Origin: Schistocerca nitens
Taxonomy: Eukaryota > Arthropoda > Insecta > Orthoptera > Acrididae
DNA: 64,000 nt
Assembly: GCF_023898315.1 (NCBI RefSeq)
Contig: NC_064618.1
Span: forward strand, 248,347,076-248,411,075
Direction of reading: 5' to 3'
A model generated the notes under the pieces. The model was not told the DNA's origin. It was given only the letters and a program-made list of their open reading frames with translations, and made no database searches. A program made the translations under genes and the position numbers. Below are positions 20,813 through 34,500 of this stretch, piece after piece. Every line of letters starts with the position of its first letter. The stretch's first letter is position 1.

Positions 20813-23428
20813 CCCCCCCCCCCTCCCCATGAACCATGGACCTTGCCGTCGGTGGGGAGGCTTGCGTCCCTCAGCGATACAGATGGCCGTACCGTAGGTG
20901 CAACCACAACGGAGGGGTATCTGTTGAGAGGCCAGACAAACGTGTGCATCCTGAAGGGGGCAGCAGCCTTTTCAGTAGTTGCAGGGGCAACAGTCTGGAT
21001 GATTGACTGATCTGGCCTTGTAACATTAACCAAAACGGCCTTGCTGTGCTGGTACTGCGAATGGCTGAAAGCAAGGGGAAACTACAGCCGTAATTTTTCC
21101 CGAGGGCATGCAGCTTTACTGTATGATTAAATGATGATGGCATCCTCTTGGGTAAAATATTCCGGAGGTAAAATAGTCCCCCATTCGGATCTCCGGGCGG
21201 GGAATACTCAAGGGGACGTCATTATCAGGAGAAAGAAAACTGGCATTCTACGGATAGGAGCGTGGAATGTCAGATCCCTTAATTGGGCAGGTAGGTTAGA
21301 AAATTTAAAAAGGTAAATGGATAGGTTAAAGTTAGATATAGTGGGAATTAGTGAAGTTCGGTGGCAGGAGGAACAAGACTTTTGGTCAGGCGAATACAGG
21401 GTTATAAATACAAAATCAAATAGGGGTAATGCAGGAGTAGGTTTCATAATGAATAAAAAAATAGGAGTGCGGGTTACCTACTACAAGCAGCATAGTGAAC
21501 GCATTATTGTGGCCAAGATAGACACAAAGCCCATGCCTACTACAGTAGTACAAGTTTATATGCCAACTAGCTCTGCAGATGATGAAGAAATTGAAGAAAT
21601 GTATGACGAGATAAAAGAAATTATTCAGGTGGTGAAGGGAGACGAAAATTTAATAGTCATGGGTGACTGGCATTCGTCAGTAGGAAAAGGGAGAGAAGGA
21701 AACATAGTAGGTGAATAAGGATTGGGGGGAAGAAATGGAAGAGGAAGCCGCCTAGTAGAATTTTGCACAGAGCACAACTTAATCATAGCTAACACTTGGT
21801 TCAAGAATCATAAAAGAAGGTTGTATACCTGGAAGAACCCTGGAGATACTAAAAGGTATCAGATTGATTATATAATGGTAAGACAGAGATTTAGGAACCA
21901 GGTTTTAAATTGTAAGACATTTCCAGGGGCAGATGTGGATTCTGACCACAATCTATTGGTTATGAACTGTAGATGAAAACTGAAGAAACTGCAAAAAGGT
22001 GGGAATTTAAGGAGATGGGACCTGGATAAACTGATAGAACCAGAGGTTGTAGAGAGTTTCAGGGAGAGCATAAGGGAACAATTGACAGGAATGGGGGAAA
22101 GAAATACAGTAGAAGAAGAATGGGTAGCTCTGAGGGTTGAAGAAGTGAAGGCAGCAGACGATCAAGTAGGTAAAAAGGCGAGGGCTAATAGAAATCCTTG
22201 GGTAACAGAAGAAATATTGAATTTAATTGATGAAAGGAGAAAATATAAAAATGCAGTGAATGAAGCAGGCAAAAAGGAATACAAACATCTCAAAAATGAG
22301 ATCGACAGGAAGTGGAAAATGGCTAAGTAGGGATGGCTAGAGGACAAATGTAAGGATATAGAGGCTTGTCTCACTAGGGGTAAGATAGATACTGCCTACA
22401 GGAAAATTAAAGAGACCTTTGGAGAGAAGAGAACCACTTGTATGAATATCAAGAGCTCAGATGGAAACCCAGTTCTAAGCAAAGAAGGGAAGCCAGAAAG
22501 GTGGAAGGAGTATATCGAGGGTTTATACAAGGGCGATGTACTTGAGGACAATATTATGGAAATGGTAGAGGATGTAGACGAAGATGAAATGGGAGATAAG
22601 ATACTGCGTGAAGAGTTTGACAGAGCACTGAAAGACCTGAGTCGAAACAAGGCCCCGGGAGTAGACAACATTCCATTAGAACTACTGATGGCCTTGGGAG
22701 AGCCAGTCATGACAAAACTCTACCATCTGGTGAGCAAGATGTATGAGACAGGCGAAATACCCACAGACTTCAATGTAGTCAAATTAAATCGGGTGATGCT
22801 GAGGGGATTAGATTAGGAAATGAGACACTTAAAGTAGTAAAGGAGTTTTGCTATTTAGGGAGCAAAATAACTGATGATGGTCGAAGTAGAGAGGATATAA
22901 AATGTAGACTGGCAATGGCAAGGAAATCGTTTCTGAAGAAGAGAAATTTGTTAACATCGAGTATAGATTTAAGTGTCTGGAAGTCGTTTCTGAAAGTATT
23001 TGTATGGAGTGTAGCCATGTATGGAAGTGAAACATGGACAATAACCAGTTTGGACAAGAAGAGAATAGAAGCTTTTGAAATGTGGTGCTACAGAAGAATG
23101 CTGAAGATAAGGTGGGTAGATCACGTAACTAATGAGGAGCTATTGAATAGGATTGGGGAGAAGAGAAGTTTGTGGCACAACTTGACTAGAAAAAGGGATC
23201 GGTTGGTAGGACATGTTTTGAGGCATCAAGGGATCACAAATTTAGCATTGGAGGGCAGTGTGGAGGGTAAAAATCGTAGAGGTAGACCAAGAGATGAATA
23301 CACTAAGCAGATTCAGAAGGATGTAGGCTGCAGTAGGTACTGGGAGATGAAGAAGATTGCACAGGATAGAGTAGCATGGAGAGCTGCATCAAACCAGTCT
23401 CAGGACTGAAGACCACAAAAACAACAAC
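20813..23428 (+). mobile_element. RTE-type LINE with TSD, 5' complete, internally deleted
   Basis: Bounded by aaggacctaaac at 20801-20812 and 23429-23440 (12-bp TSD). The 5' end is a C-tract followed by atgaaccatggacc and a ~300-bp leader shared with the copies at 31994-35262 and 54498-56171. The 3' end is a short (aca)n tail. Full-length members should be about 3.3 kb; this one lacks about 0.69 kb of RT. Confidence 0.9.
21131..23409 (+). pseudogene. RTE endonuclease-reverse transcriptase, broken
   Basis: Apurinic-type endonuclease: [32 protein letters not shown] (the usual N of GDWN is H), DYIMVRQRF and DSDHNLLVM. Stops interrupt at 21314-21316, 21716-21718, 21974-21976 and 22328-22330. RT begins with NKAPGVDNIPLELL (about 22650). 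At about 22771-22774 the sequence jumps from EIPTDF straight to the region after the palm (SGDAEG), removing the FADD catalytic motif. The rest runs to a stop after SNQSQD at 23407-23409. It cannot make active RT. Confidence 0.85.
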
Positions 23429-23440
23429 AAGGACCTAAAC

Positions 23441-24187
23441 ACTTTCTCTAGAACATCTAAGTATAGTTTCAGTGATAAAGAATCTGTTTACTTGATTAAA
23501 TAACGAATTTAAAGTTGGTGATAATTTTAATGCGAAACCTGTACATTAAAAAGACAAGTCTGCTGGGTCTATAGATTTTTACATACTGTCTCCCTTCTCA
23601 TGGAGCACAATAATTACAACATTGCGCCAAAATAAATAAATAAATAAATAAATACATAAACATTTTATTAATTCTGTTACTGTCTATCCAAATATTAAAT
23701 ATGTATTTTCAATAGGTACCTGATGAGAAAACCACATATCAGCACAGAGAAAGACCTAACTTTCATGGCAGAGGTATAGTAAATTACCATCCAGATATTT
23801 GCAGCACTTTAGTCACAATGATAAATTACACTCTAGATACTAGTGCTGCACGCATGAAAACATAACAGTTGTGAAAGGGAACAGGACAATTCAGATCACT
23901 ATATTTTGTCATATGTTCACATTTTACTGTGAGGCGACTCAACTGCTTAGAGCACTTAACTATGAGAATAAAGTATTGACCATTTATCACAGAAATATTT
24001 ATTAATAGAGCTCAACTACAAGCAGTACAAAATATAAGAATTATCTATGTGAATATAATAGCTCTCAGCTTCCTTAGACAAAATGCTAAGCTTCTGCACC
24101 CTCCCTTGACGACAACATCCGTAAAAAATTGATAAATGCATACAAATTCCAAATAAGAAGATATATATATATATATATAAATGAACT
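23441..24187 (-). other. SCCPDH: Probable 3' UTR and downstream flank of SCCPDH
   Basis: Sequence immediately after the SCCPDH stop codon on the minus strand, AT-rich with no ORF. An AATAAA on the minus strand at 24003-23998, 185 bp past the stop, is a candidate polyadenylation signal. The actual transcript end cannot be fixed by eye. Confidence 0.4.
23998..24003 (-). promoter_or_regulatory. SCCPDH: Candidate polyadenylation signal AATAAA
   Basis: Minus-strand hexamer 185 bp downstream of the SCCPDH stop. This is the closest canonical hexamer I noticed. By chance alone such hexamers are common in AT-rich DNA. Confidence 0.3.
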
Positions 24188-24293
24188 TCACTTCTCTTCT
24201 GTTGAAGTTATTTCGAATGAGACGCCATGTTTATTCAGTTCTTCTATTAATGAAGTCTTTGCAAATGCAGCACCTGGAGTAAACACACCACCA
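24188..24293 (-). CDS. SCCPDH: SCCPDH last coding exon
   Basis: Acceptor TTTCAG directly before 24293, preceded by a T-rich tract. The first base completes an AGT codon begun in the previous exon. Then [19 protein letters not shown] and 15 more residues, and TGA at 24190-24188. Confidence 0.93.
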
Positions 24294-25465
24294 CTGAAAC
24301 ACAAAACCAGATAATAAGAATAAATTAAACATATTTAGGTATGTATCAACCATATGAGTAATAGTGTCTGATTCATAAGCAATGATAAGTCTGTGTTCCA
24401 CGTGCGCATTATTAACACCCATGTTAAAATAGTCTGATGTATTTGGTTAAAAGACGTAAAAATTTTATTTTGAGGAAGTATAAAAGCTTAAAACATATTC
24501 TTTGCCAAAAATTACTCACTCACGTTCTTCCACACCATGGACAAAGTGCAAATATGGTCATTTTACTACCACTATTAAAAACATTGACAAGAAGAGGGGA
24601 CAGAGTAAACTTCAGAAATGCACTGCTGACTGGCTGTTCACTCAAAAAATTTATACGAGCCAGCCAATCTGACAACAACATATTAAAGTCTACTCTCTTA
24701 TAATTTATGAAGGAGACCTGACTGTTCACAAAGCCTTGCGAATTGCATGACATTTGTCTCTTCTACTCATCTACTAAAATAAGATGGCATGTGCTGTTGG
24801 ATTGTGTCTCATCAATCAACAGCTCTGTAGCTGACTATCAACTTCTTATATATTAATTCAAATCGTGTTTCTTCCTACTGATGCACTGCTCAGCACTTCA
24901 ACAGTGAGATAATACCACAAAGAAGACAGCATACTGGACCACACTGTTTGCTTCACTGTTACATCTGATAACTTGTTACTATGAATTACCCGATACCCAG
25001 CAAAGTCATACCATTCCCTGGCTTTTGTAGGCACAGTAGGCTGCCATGGACACTATGGACTGGTTAATTAGTTATGTATATGCACTGTATAGCTTTAATG
25101 GTAGTCAGAGTCTGGCCAGATGAATGAATGGTCTGCTTTAGAACCCTCAAGATAGTGTGTAGATCGGTTCAAACATAATAAATTGTTTGGCAAACATATC
25201 TTGAAAACAAATTTTGGAAAAATACTAGAGCATCCACATATTTGCACCAAGGCAATATTCACGGATAGGTCTAAGTGTAGTAGCAGCCCTCATTTAAAAA
25301 TCACGTAATATGTAGAGTTAAAAACATACATGGAGCTGCTGCCAGGTGATTAATGGCAGTTATCCAGCCTTAGCACAGAGAGGATGTGGAGTTAATTGTG
25401 TATGCAGTAGTGGTCAAACTAATTCCTTCATAGTGGATAGTTTTTAGATTTTCTGGCAAATACAT

Positions 25466-25523
<58 letters not shown>

Positions 25524-28500
25524 GTGAACTGACAGCAACTTGTTTACAGGGCAGTCACCAAAGAAACAACCAATCAGCGAATGCTCTCAATTCCATCTTT
25601 TTGTGCACTGTCATACTGCCTTCCTGTCACCTTAGGTTTCCATTGCAAGCCAGAAGCTGACTTCATTTGCAGTCAATAAAATAACTGTAATGATTATTTT
25701 CAATGTGGATCATTTTCTGTATGGCTTGTTAATGTGGTTGCCAAATGGAAAGTTCAGCAATATGTTTATATTTTGTGTGGTCAGATGCAAGAGTGTGTGT
25801 CCTCTTTGTGGGAATATTTCAAAAGGGAAAGGCAATGGAATGCTTCTACTGCCCCTAACAATGATAGTGTAGTGAAATAAAGATGCCCTGAAGGTACACA
25901 AAAACAGCCTATCGACGGTTAGTAAAGGAGAAATAAGAGTGCAGAATAGAATGAGGCAAGCTCATCTAAGATATGGGCACTCAGTAATGAGGAAGACGTA
26001 ACAATGAGTTATGAACTCTGACATTTCAGTAACATGCAGTTTTTCATTATGAAAAAACGGAACATTCGCCCCAAAATAACCATATATTATTGTTTGTGAG
26101 GTCAAATTATTAAATGGCCAGAAGACTTCTTTATCAGTAGTTGTGCAATCCCTTTGTTTCACATGCAAAGAAATTAAAGTCACAGAACTGTTATGTAATG
26201 AAGTGGCAGCTCTGTAAGGAGCTGTCAATTTTTTAGACATAATAAAAGTATCCACTGATGACATTGTGTTGTAAGATGAAACATGGAATACTGCCAGTCT
26301 ATCAGAATGTACTTTGTTTTGAGGAACAAGGTGCAAACATGTTGAATAATCAGGATCTCTGTCAGATGTTCGCGTTGTTCTCACATGTGAACATCCGGCA
26401 GAGATCCCGATTATTGAACATGTCAACAGATCGCCGGGAAAGCCTCAGGAATTACAAGGTGCTAACATTATTACACACTAGAGCTACATCTGGATCTTTA
26501 CCAAAGTGTCTTCTTGTTTACAAGTCAAAGAAATCAAGTAACTAATTCAAAGCGATGAATTACTAGAGCTTTCTTAATTGGTTCAAAGGACACTTAATGG
26601 AAAACAAACATGCCATCTGTTTCTATTATGGATAATGTCCCATTTCATTCAGTTATTAAAGATTAGTCACCAGCAAGGACAACAAAAATGTGACACCTGA
26701 CTGGTTAATATGTCACCATTTGGGTTAATGTATCACAATTTGCATGTTAAGGATGATGTGGAGGAGGCAGAACTCTTGAAACTTGTGAAACAAAACAAGC
26801 CGCAGTTTCGACGATACATTGTTGATGACTTGACAAAAGTTTAGTCAGAGTGTTGTCTGGCGTCCCCCATTCACTGCTGTTTAATAACACTAAAAGATCC
26901 GAAATAAAATCATGCATTGACGGCAACAATATAAAAACTTTACTGTACCAGGTGTTCTCAAGTTGCTAAGAGAAGCATTAATGAATGAACTCTGAACAAA
27001 GTGGCATACAACCTCTACCATAAATTCATTTATTGTGCTAGCAGTCAGTTTCCGTTAAACATTTTGACTGAAAGAATGTTTTTCAATAACACACATCTTG
27101 CTGTCTGTGCAAGTATGTTTTGTTATGTAAGCTACTGTGAACAGTTTACTCTCCTTTAATGTGATTAGCTCCATAGTACCATGAATGATACAGATCCGTT
27201 CGAACACACCTTCTGTACAGAACACACAACTTAAAATGTGGAATATAATGATTATTGTAACAAACACTGCACACAGAGTTGCTTTAGACGTATACAAATA
27301 GCAGAAACATTGTAAGAATTATTTAAATTAGCGGTGTTTCTTAAAGTGATAAGGCTAGTGTCATCATGCCAAAGTAACCTCAATACTGCATGTTGTCAAG
27401 GAGTTTATAAAGATGTTCAGAACAGAACTGTAGCTGTAGCTGCAACAGCTATTGCTACCACAAACTACAGGTGGCAAATACTGAAACAACACAACCATAA
27501 TTATCCTCCCAACCTTGTACAAAAACAAATCTCCCATGCCTTACCTTTCCAGTCCCCCACCATCTTGCAAAGTCCCACGGTCAGGCCACAGAGGAGCATT
27601 CACCTCGTAACTCAGTACCAGCCAGGACTGGAGCAACTGAATTACATTCTCCGCCACCATTTCAACTACCTCTTATTGTGCCCTGAAATGGCAATGTCCT
27701 GCCCACTATCCTTCCGACCCACCCCTCCGTCCACCACAGTGGTATTCTGCCATCTACCAAACCTACACAATATCCTCGTTAGTCCCTACACAACATCCAG
27801 TTTAAGTCAAGACAAATTTAACTACCTCATTCAAAATAAAAGTCTTCAAAAGAAGTTAAATTATTAGCTTCCAGGCTGACTGAGAAACAATGTCTGTTAC
27901 TGAGTGTGAATAATCATAATCTATCACAACAGGGAAAAAGATTAATTTCTTGCCATTCTTCACATACGAAAACAAATGTGTTTTGTCTAAGAATTTGCAA
28001 GGAATGCTAATGAAACTGGGTGTAAGGAAATATATAACAACATAGCCTCAAATGTATACTTTTACATAACGAAAGCCCAACCTATAAAAGTCTATCCAAG
28101 TTGGGTACTCAGTTGGTACGAATGAAAAATCAGGCTATAGTAACCATACCCTGCACAAAATGTCATGCCGTGATCAAAACTGGATCATCTCACCTTGGCC
28201 GGTCAACATCGACATTGGACTGTTAAAAACTGGAAATATGTTGCCTCGTCGAACGAGTCTCGTTTCAAACTGTTATCAAGTGGATGGCCGTGTATGAGTA
28301 TGGAGACAACTTCATGAACCCATGTGCCCTGCATTTCAGCAGGGGAGTGTTCAAGTTGGTTGAGGCTCTGTAATTGTGTGGGGTATGTATAGTGGAAGTG
28401 ATATGGGACCTCTGATATGTCTAGATATGACTGACAGGTGACACAAACATAAGCATCTTGCCCGATCACCTGCATCCATTCATGTCTATTATGCGTTCCC

Positions 28501-31500
28501 ACGAACTTTGACAATTCCAGCAGTACAATGGGACACCCCACACATCCAGAATTGCTACAGAATGGCTCCTAAATCACTTCTGAGAAGCAAGTGATCATAC
28601 ACATCTGAGATGGGGAGTAGCTAGAAAGTAGCCAGAAAGTTGCCATAATGTAAAATTGACTTTTATCACATCACAGGAAGATATTGCAATTATGATCACA
28701 GAACACACAAATAACGAAACTGGACTTAGATTTTTGAGCTACTTAAATGTGAAACTTAGTTGCTATTTATGATGTGATAAATAAAGGTAGTTTCCAGAAT
28801 TTCAAAATGTTGCTATTTTTTTTAAAAAAACAATGTGACCTACAATTGTTATCCATAAATTTTATCACATTTTATCAGAAACAGAAACCAAAACTGAAAA
28901 AAATCACTTTTGCTCAGAAACAAACAATTTTTCTGTTACATATCGTTAATTACAAAGGGAATGTAATGTTTCGAAACCTTCAAGAGTAAAAAACTTACCT
29001 GAAAGGCATTTTATCATGTTCTTTAATAATAGTTACTGCTGAAAGAATAAGTGCAGTACACGTGGCTCCATAGCCTGGATTTTGCCCTTTAATCTGGAAA
29101 GACACAGCATTCAGTATAAACAATACCAGTGTTCAATGATTATTAATGGTTTAAAAACATTTCTAGAAATTTTGCATGCAGGCTGTAATAACCTATCTGG
29201 CAGTCTTTGTTAGTGTGTTGCCAACAAGCAGAAACAAAATTCTTATTTTGATCAATTTTATCAATGTTGTGGCTCCCAAAGACAATATCTCCCTCATTAA
29301 AAAACGTCCCTCTTCCATTCTACATATTAATATCAAAACACAGTCATCAAGTATCAGTCAAAGAGTCTGTACCACAATCATAAACAGAGGCCCGGCCCGC
29401 TGGCTGCAGCTGCAACAGATTACCACAGTCTCTGATGAAGCAAGCCTGTGATGTCATTGCATGGGCTGAGCAATACTGTAAGCACCACTGAGCTATGGGC
29501 TCAGAAAAGTTGCGCAAAGAGATGCAACGCACAGGTCACATTGCACTGAGGGAGCCCATGACATCACTGCATGGGATGGGCAGTGCTGTGCACAAGCACT
29601 GGAGTGCTGCAACATATGGGGTTCGTGGTGGCAAGTTATGGTCTATGAGCAGTGAGGACAACAGTGCTTAATGGAGTAGCGCGAGTTTTCAATTTTTTCT
29701 TTTCAAAGACGATTAGTGTGCAAACTAAATGTGGTTTGGAAAGTAAGGAAAGCATACTAAGGAAAGGGAAGTAAAAGAAAAATTAATCAGTAGTGAATAT
29801 AGAGGCGCACAGCCTGAAACAAATCTTAAAACTTCAGTCTGGATGGTATTTAACCCTATAGCAGATGGCGGTGGGTAGAAAATTAATTTTGTTTACTGCG
29901 CGCTGAAATTAATGCTCATACTAACAGGTGGCCGTCTATGCATGTCTAATACACAAGAGTCTTTTCTGGACAAGAAACACCTTCCTAAAGTTGCTCTGGA
30001 GATAATTCATGATAACTGCGTGGCTATGTGTGCACGGCGCCATAGGAGGACAGGTTTTTTGATTCTTGTTCAGACATTAGTTGACACTTATGGTAAAGTA
30101 TCTGCAAATGCTACTATACCTCATCTCACAAATGTGTCACAGCAGAGGGCAGAAGGTGCTAAAAGCCTAATAGGTATAATTATGTCCGAAGTAACTGCTT
30201 ATGACTAGAGGTGAACACTCAGCAACTTCAGATATACGGACATGTAGCACAAGATGGAACCATTATCTAACATGTTCCGGCATAAAGTCAAACACTGGCA
30301 CACCAGTAGGGAACGTCAGAGCAGAGAGGGCTGTGAATAAGATGTCAGCCAATTGTATGCGGACCAACCCATCTCTAGGATGGCAAACTGACAGCAGCGT
30401 CCACGACACGAAGAGGACATAAGCACCGTGCCACCTGGCTGTGGCCCAGTTTGAAGATTAGCCAATTCACCGAGTTCCACAGCAGCAACGTAGAAACTGT
30501 ATTACTTATCTTGTATTATGAATTGTATATACTGAAGAGACTGCTTATGTTGCAAGTCGCCCTTTGCTTGCGACACATTGTAAATTTCTCAGAGTTAAGT
30601 ATTGTCATTTATTTTCTGTAAATCAAATTCATTAATACAATTTGCGTGGATTATTGTCTAGTGATCCGAGAAGGCAGGTTTCCTAGGCAACCCATATTTG
30701 ACAAGTAGGCAGGATACAAAATCACATGTACTGTCATTTTGTTGTCTTGACTCTCAGATCTCTCCATTTTTGTTTACAGCCCAGTTTACAGATGAAGCAA
30801 AACCAGGCAATAACACTTGAGAATTGTTGACAATAACACTTTAAGAGAATTGTTGAGACCATTTTGTCTCTTCGTATCCACAAGACTGCTTTGAAAGACA
30901 TGCCTTTTATGACTGATCAAGATGGCAACTTGTTGCTGTATTGTGTGGTTATTCATGATTGAACTGTTCCTGCCGTATGCTAAGTACTGTGCTATGAAAT
31001 GATTTTTATATATGTTGTGTCTCAACTGTCTACCAGTTCATACTCTTCTGACTGCAGCAAAAAGTGAAATAGCCTTCTCAATGTCCTCGATCACTAAAAC
31101 AGTTCAAAGATACTCACTGCACCAAACAGTTGACATTGTTAGAGTCAGTCAAACGCCAATATACAGTTTGGTGCTAACAACTGTATGAGAAGGGAGAAAT
31201 AGTTTGAATTGGAGGAAGTGATATCACACTGATGAATGAACTCGTTTCTCTTCTCATGTCATGTATATTATTCAAATGGCTCTGAGCACTATGGGACTTA
31301 ACATCTGAGGTCATCAGTCCCCTAGAACTTAGAACTACTTAAACCTAACTAACCTAAGGACATCACACACATCCATTCTCGTGGCAGGATTCAAACCTGC
31401 AACCATAGCAGTCGCGCAGATCCAGACTGAAGCACCTAGAACCGCTCGGCCACACTGGCCAGCTGTATATTATTCTAGTACTATGAATCTTTTAGATTAA

Positions 31501-34500
31501 TGTTTAATTTATAGTGAGCCTTTTAAAACATTAGAACTGCAGGGATCACCTACACTGAACCCTCTGCTGCCATGAAAAATTACGTTATTACAGCTACTTA
31601 ATCAGGTGCCTCAGGACAAAGAAGCCTCTGAAATAGGACTTTTATGGAAACACCTCAATTTACACTTGGAGGTGAAGTTATCTGTCCAGAGGTACCATGT
31701 TGTAGCAACTTTTCTGTGGTCACCATTTTGTCATTTAAACATGTCGTCTCAAGAAAAGAGGTATGAAGTCATGGTAGAGGTAAGACAGTCAGTCAGTTCA
31801 CTGCTAAGTTAATAGCTCCCCATCGGTCAATTCCAAAGGGAAGTGCCACCTCTCAGTCAGAACTGAGGTTGGTCACAGAATCGAAGATACACAACATCAG
31901 ATCAGATTTGATGTTCCCTCGCCTAAAGAATAGCTGAATATATGGAAATACTTTATCAAAACACCCGATCAAATGTGACTTGGGCAGAGCACTTGTTGTT
32001 GTTGTTGTGGTCTTCAGTCCTGAGACTGGTTTGATGCAGCTCTCCATGCTACTCTATCCTGTGCAAGCTTCTTCATCTCCCAATACGTACTGCAGCCTAC
32101 ATCCTTCTGAATCTGTTTAGTGTATTCATCTCTTGGTCTCACTCTATGATTTTTACCCTCTACGCTGCCCTCCAATACTAAATTGGTGATTCCTTGAGGC
32201 CTCAGAACATGTCCTACCAACCAATCCCTTCTTCTTGTCAAGTTGTGCCGCAAACTCCTCTTCTCCCCAATTCTATTCAATACTTCCTCATTAGTTACGT
32301 GATCTACCCATCTAATCTTCAGCATTCTTCTGTAGCACCACGTTTCGAAAGCTTCTATTCTCTTCTTGTCCAAACTATTTATCGTCCATGTTTCACTTCC
32401 ATACATGGCTACACTCCATACAAATACTTTCAGAAATGACTTCCTGACACTTAAATCTATACTCGATGTTAACAAATTTCTCTTCTTCAGAAACACTTTC
32501 CTTGCCATTGCCAGTCTACATTTTATATCCTCTCTACTTCGACCATCATCAGTTACTTTGCTCCCCAAATAGCAAAACTCCTTTACTACTTTAAGTGTCT
32601 CATTTCCGAATCTAATTCCCTCTGCATCGCCCGACTTAATTCGACTACATTCCATTATCCTCGTTTTGCTTTTGTTGATGTTCATCTTATATCCTCCTTT
32701 CAAGACACTGTCCGTTCCATTCAACTGCTCTTGCAAGTCCTTTGCTGTCTCTGACAAAATTACAACGTCATCGGCGAACCTCAAAGTTTTTACTTCTTCT
32801 CCATGGATTTCAATACCTACTCCGAATTTTTCTTTTGTTTCCTTTACTGCTTGCTCAATATACAGATTGAATAACATCGGGGAGAGGCTACAACCCTGTC
32901 TCACTCCCTTCCCAACCACTGCTTCCCTTTCATGTCCCTCGACTCTTGTAACTGTCATCTGGGTTCTGTACAAATTGTAAATAGCCTTTCGCTCCCTGTA
33001 TTTTACCCCTGCCTTCTTCAGAACTTGAAAGAGAGTATTCCAGTCAACATTGTCAAAAGCTTTCTCTAAGTCTACAAATGCTAGAAATGTAGGTTTGCCT
33101 TTCCTTAATCTATTTTCTAAGATAAGTCGTAGGGTCAGTATTGCCTCACATGTTGCCACATTTCTACGGAATCCGAACTGATCTTCCCCGAGGTCGGCTT
33201 CTACCAGTTTTTCCATTCGTCTGTACAGAAGTTGAGTTAGTATTTTGCAGCGGTGACTTATTAAACTGATAGTTAGGTAATTTTCATATCTGTCAACGCC
33301 CGCTTTCTTTGGGATTGGAATTATTATATTCTTCTTGAAGTCTGAGGGTATTTCACCTGTTTCATACAACTTTCTCACCAGATGGTAGAGTTTCGTCAGG
33401 ACTGGCTCTCCCAAGGCTGTCAGTAGTTCTAATGGAATGTAGTCTACTCCCGGAGCCTTGTTTCGACTCATGTCTTTCAGTGCTCTATCAAATTCTTCAC
33501 GCAGTATCATATCTCCCATTTCATCTTCAACTACATTTCCATTTCCATAATATTGTCCTCAAGAACATCGCCCTTGTATAGTGCCTCTATATACTCCTTT
33601 CACCTTTCTGCTTTCCCTTCTTTGCTTGGAACTGGGTTTCCATCTGAGCTCTTGATATCCATACAAGTGGTTCTCTTTTCTCCAAACGTCTCTTTAATTT
33701 TCCTGTAGGCAGTATCTATCTTACCCCTAGTGAGGTAAGCCTCTACATCCTTACATTTGTCCTCTAGCCATCCCTGCTTAGCCATTTTGCACTTCCTGTC
33801 GATCTTGTTTTTGAGGTGTTTGTATTCCTTTTTGCCTGCTTCATTTACTGCATTTTTATATTTTCTCCTTTCATCAATTAAATTCAGTATTTCTTCTGTC
33901 ACCCAAGGATTTCTACTAGCCCTCGTCTTTTTACCTACTTGATCATCTGCTGCCTTCACTACTTCATCCCTCAGAGCTACCCATTCTTCTTCTACTGTAT
34001 TTCTTTCTCCCATTCCTGTCAATTGTTCCTTTATGCTCTTCGTGAAACACTCTACAACCTCTGGTTCTTTCAGTTTATCCAGGTCCCATCTCCTTAAATT
34101 CCCACCTTTTTGCAGTTTCTTCAGTTTTCATCTATAGTTCATAACCAATAGATTGTGGTCAGAGTCCACATCTGCCCCTGGAAATGTCTTACAATTTAAA
34201 ACCTGGTTCCTAAATCTCTGTCTTACCATTATACAATCTATCTGAAACCTGTCAGTATCTCCAGGCTTCTTCCATGTATACAACCTCCTTTTATGATTCT
34301 TGAACCAAGTGTTAGCTATCATTAAGTTGTGCTCTGTGCAAAATTCTACCAGGCGGCTTCCTCTTTCATTTCTTAGCCCCAATCCATATTCACCTACTGC
34401 GTTTCCTTCTCTTCCTTTTCCTACTATCGAATTCCACTCACCCATGACTATTATATTTTCGTCTCCCTTCACTATCTGAATAATTTCTTTTATCTCATCA

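Noticed and set aside
20826-20950. HDV-like or hammerhead ribozyme in the RTE leader
   Set aside because: I looked for the nested double-pseudoknot order of HDV-like ribozymes and for CUGANGA...GAAA. Some complementary segments exist, but no P1 partner for the 5' end is present, so the claim is not supported.
25469-25520. CRISPR-like or other spaced repeat arrays
   Set aside because: Only simple microsatellites and TE repeats are present; nothing with regular spacers, as expected for an animal genome.
25962-26426. 154-codon minus-strand open frame as a host gene or exon
   Set aside because: No domain recognised, no splice context fitting SCCPDH, and it overlaps a palindrome; kept only as an unrecognised frame.
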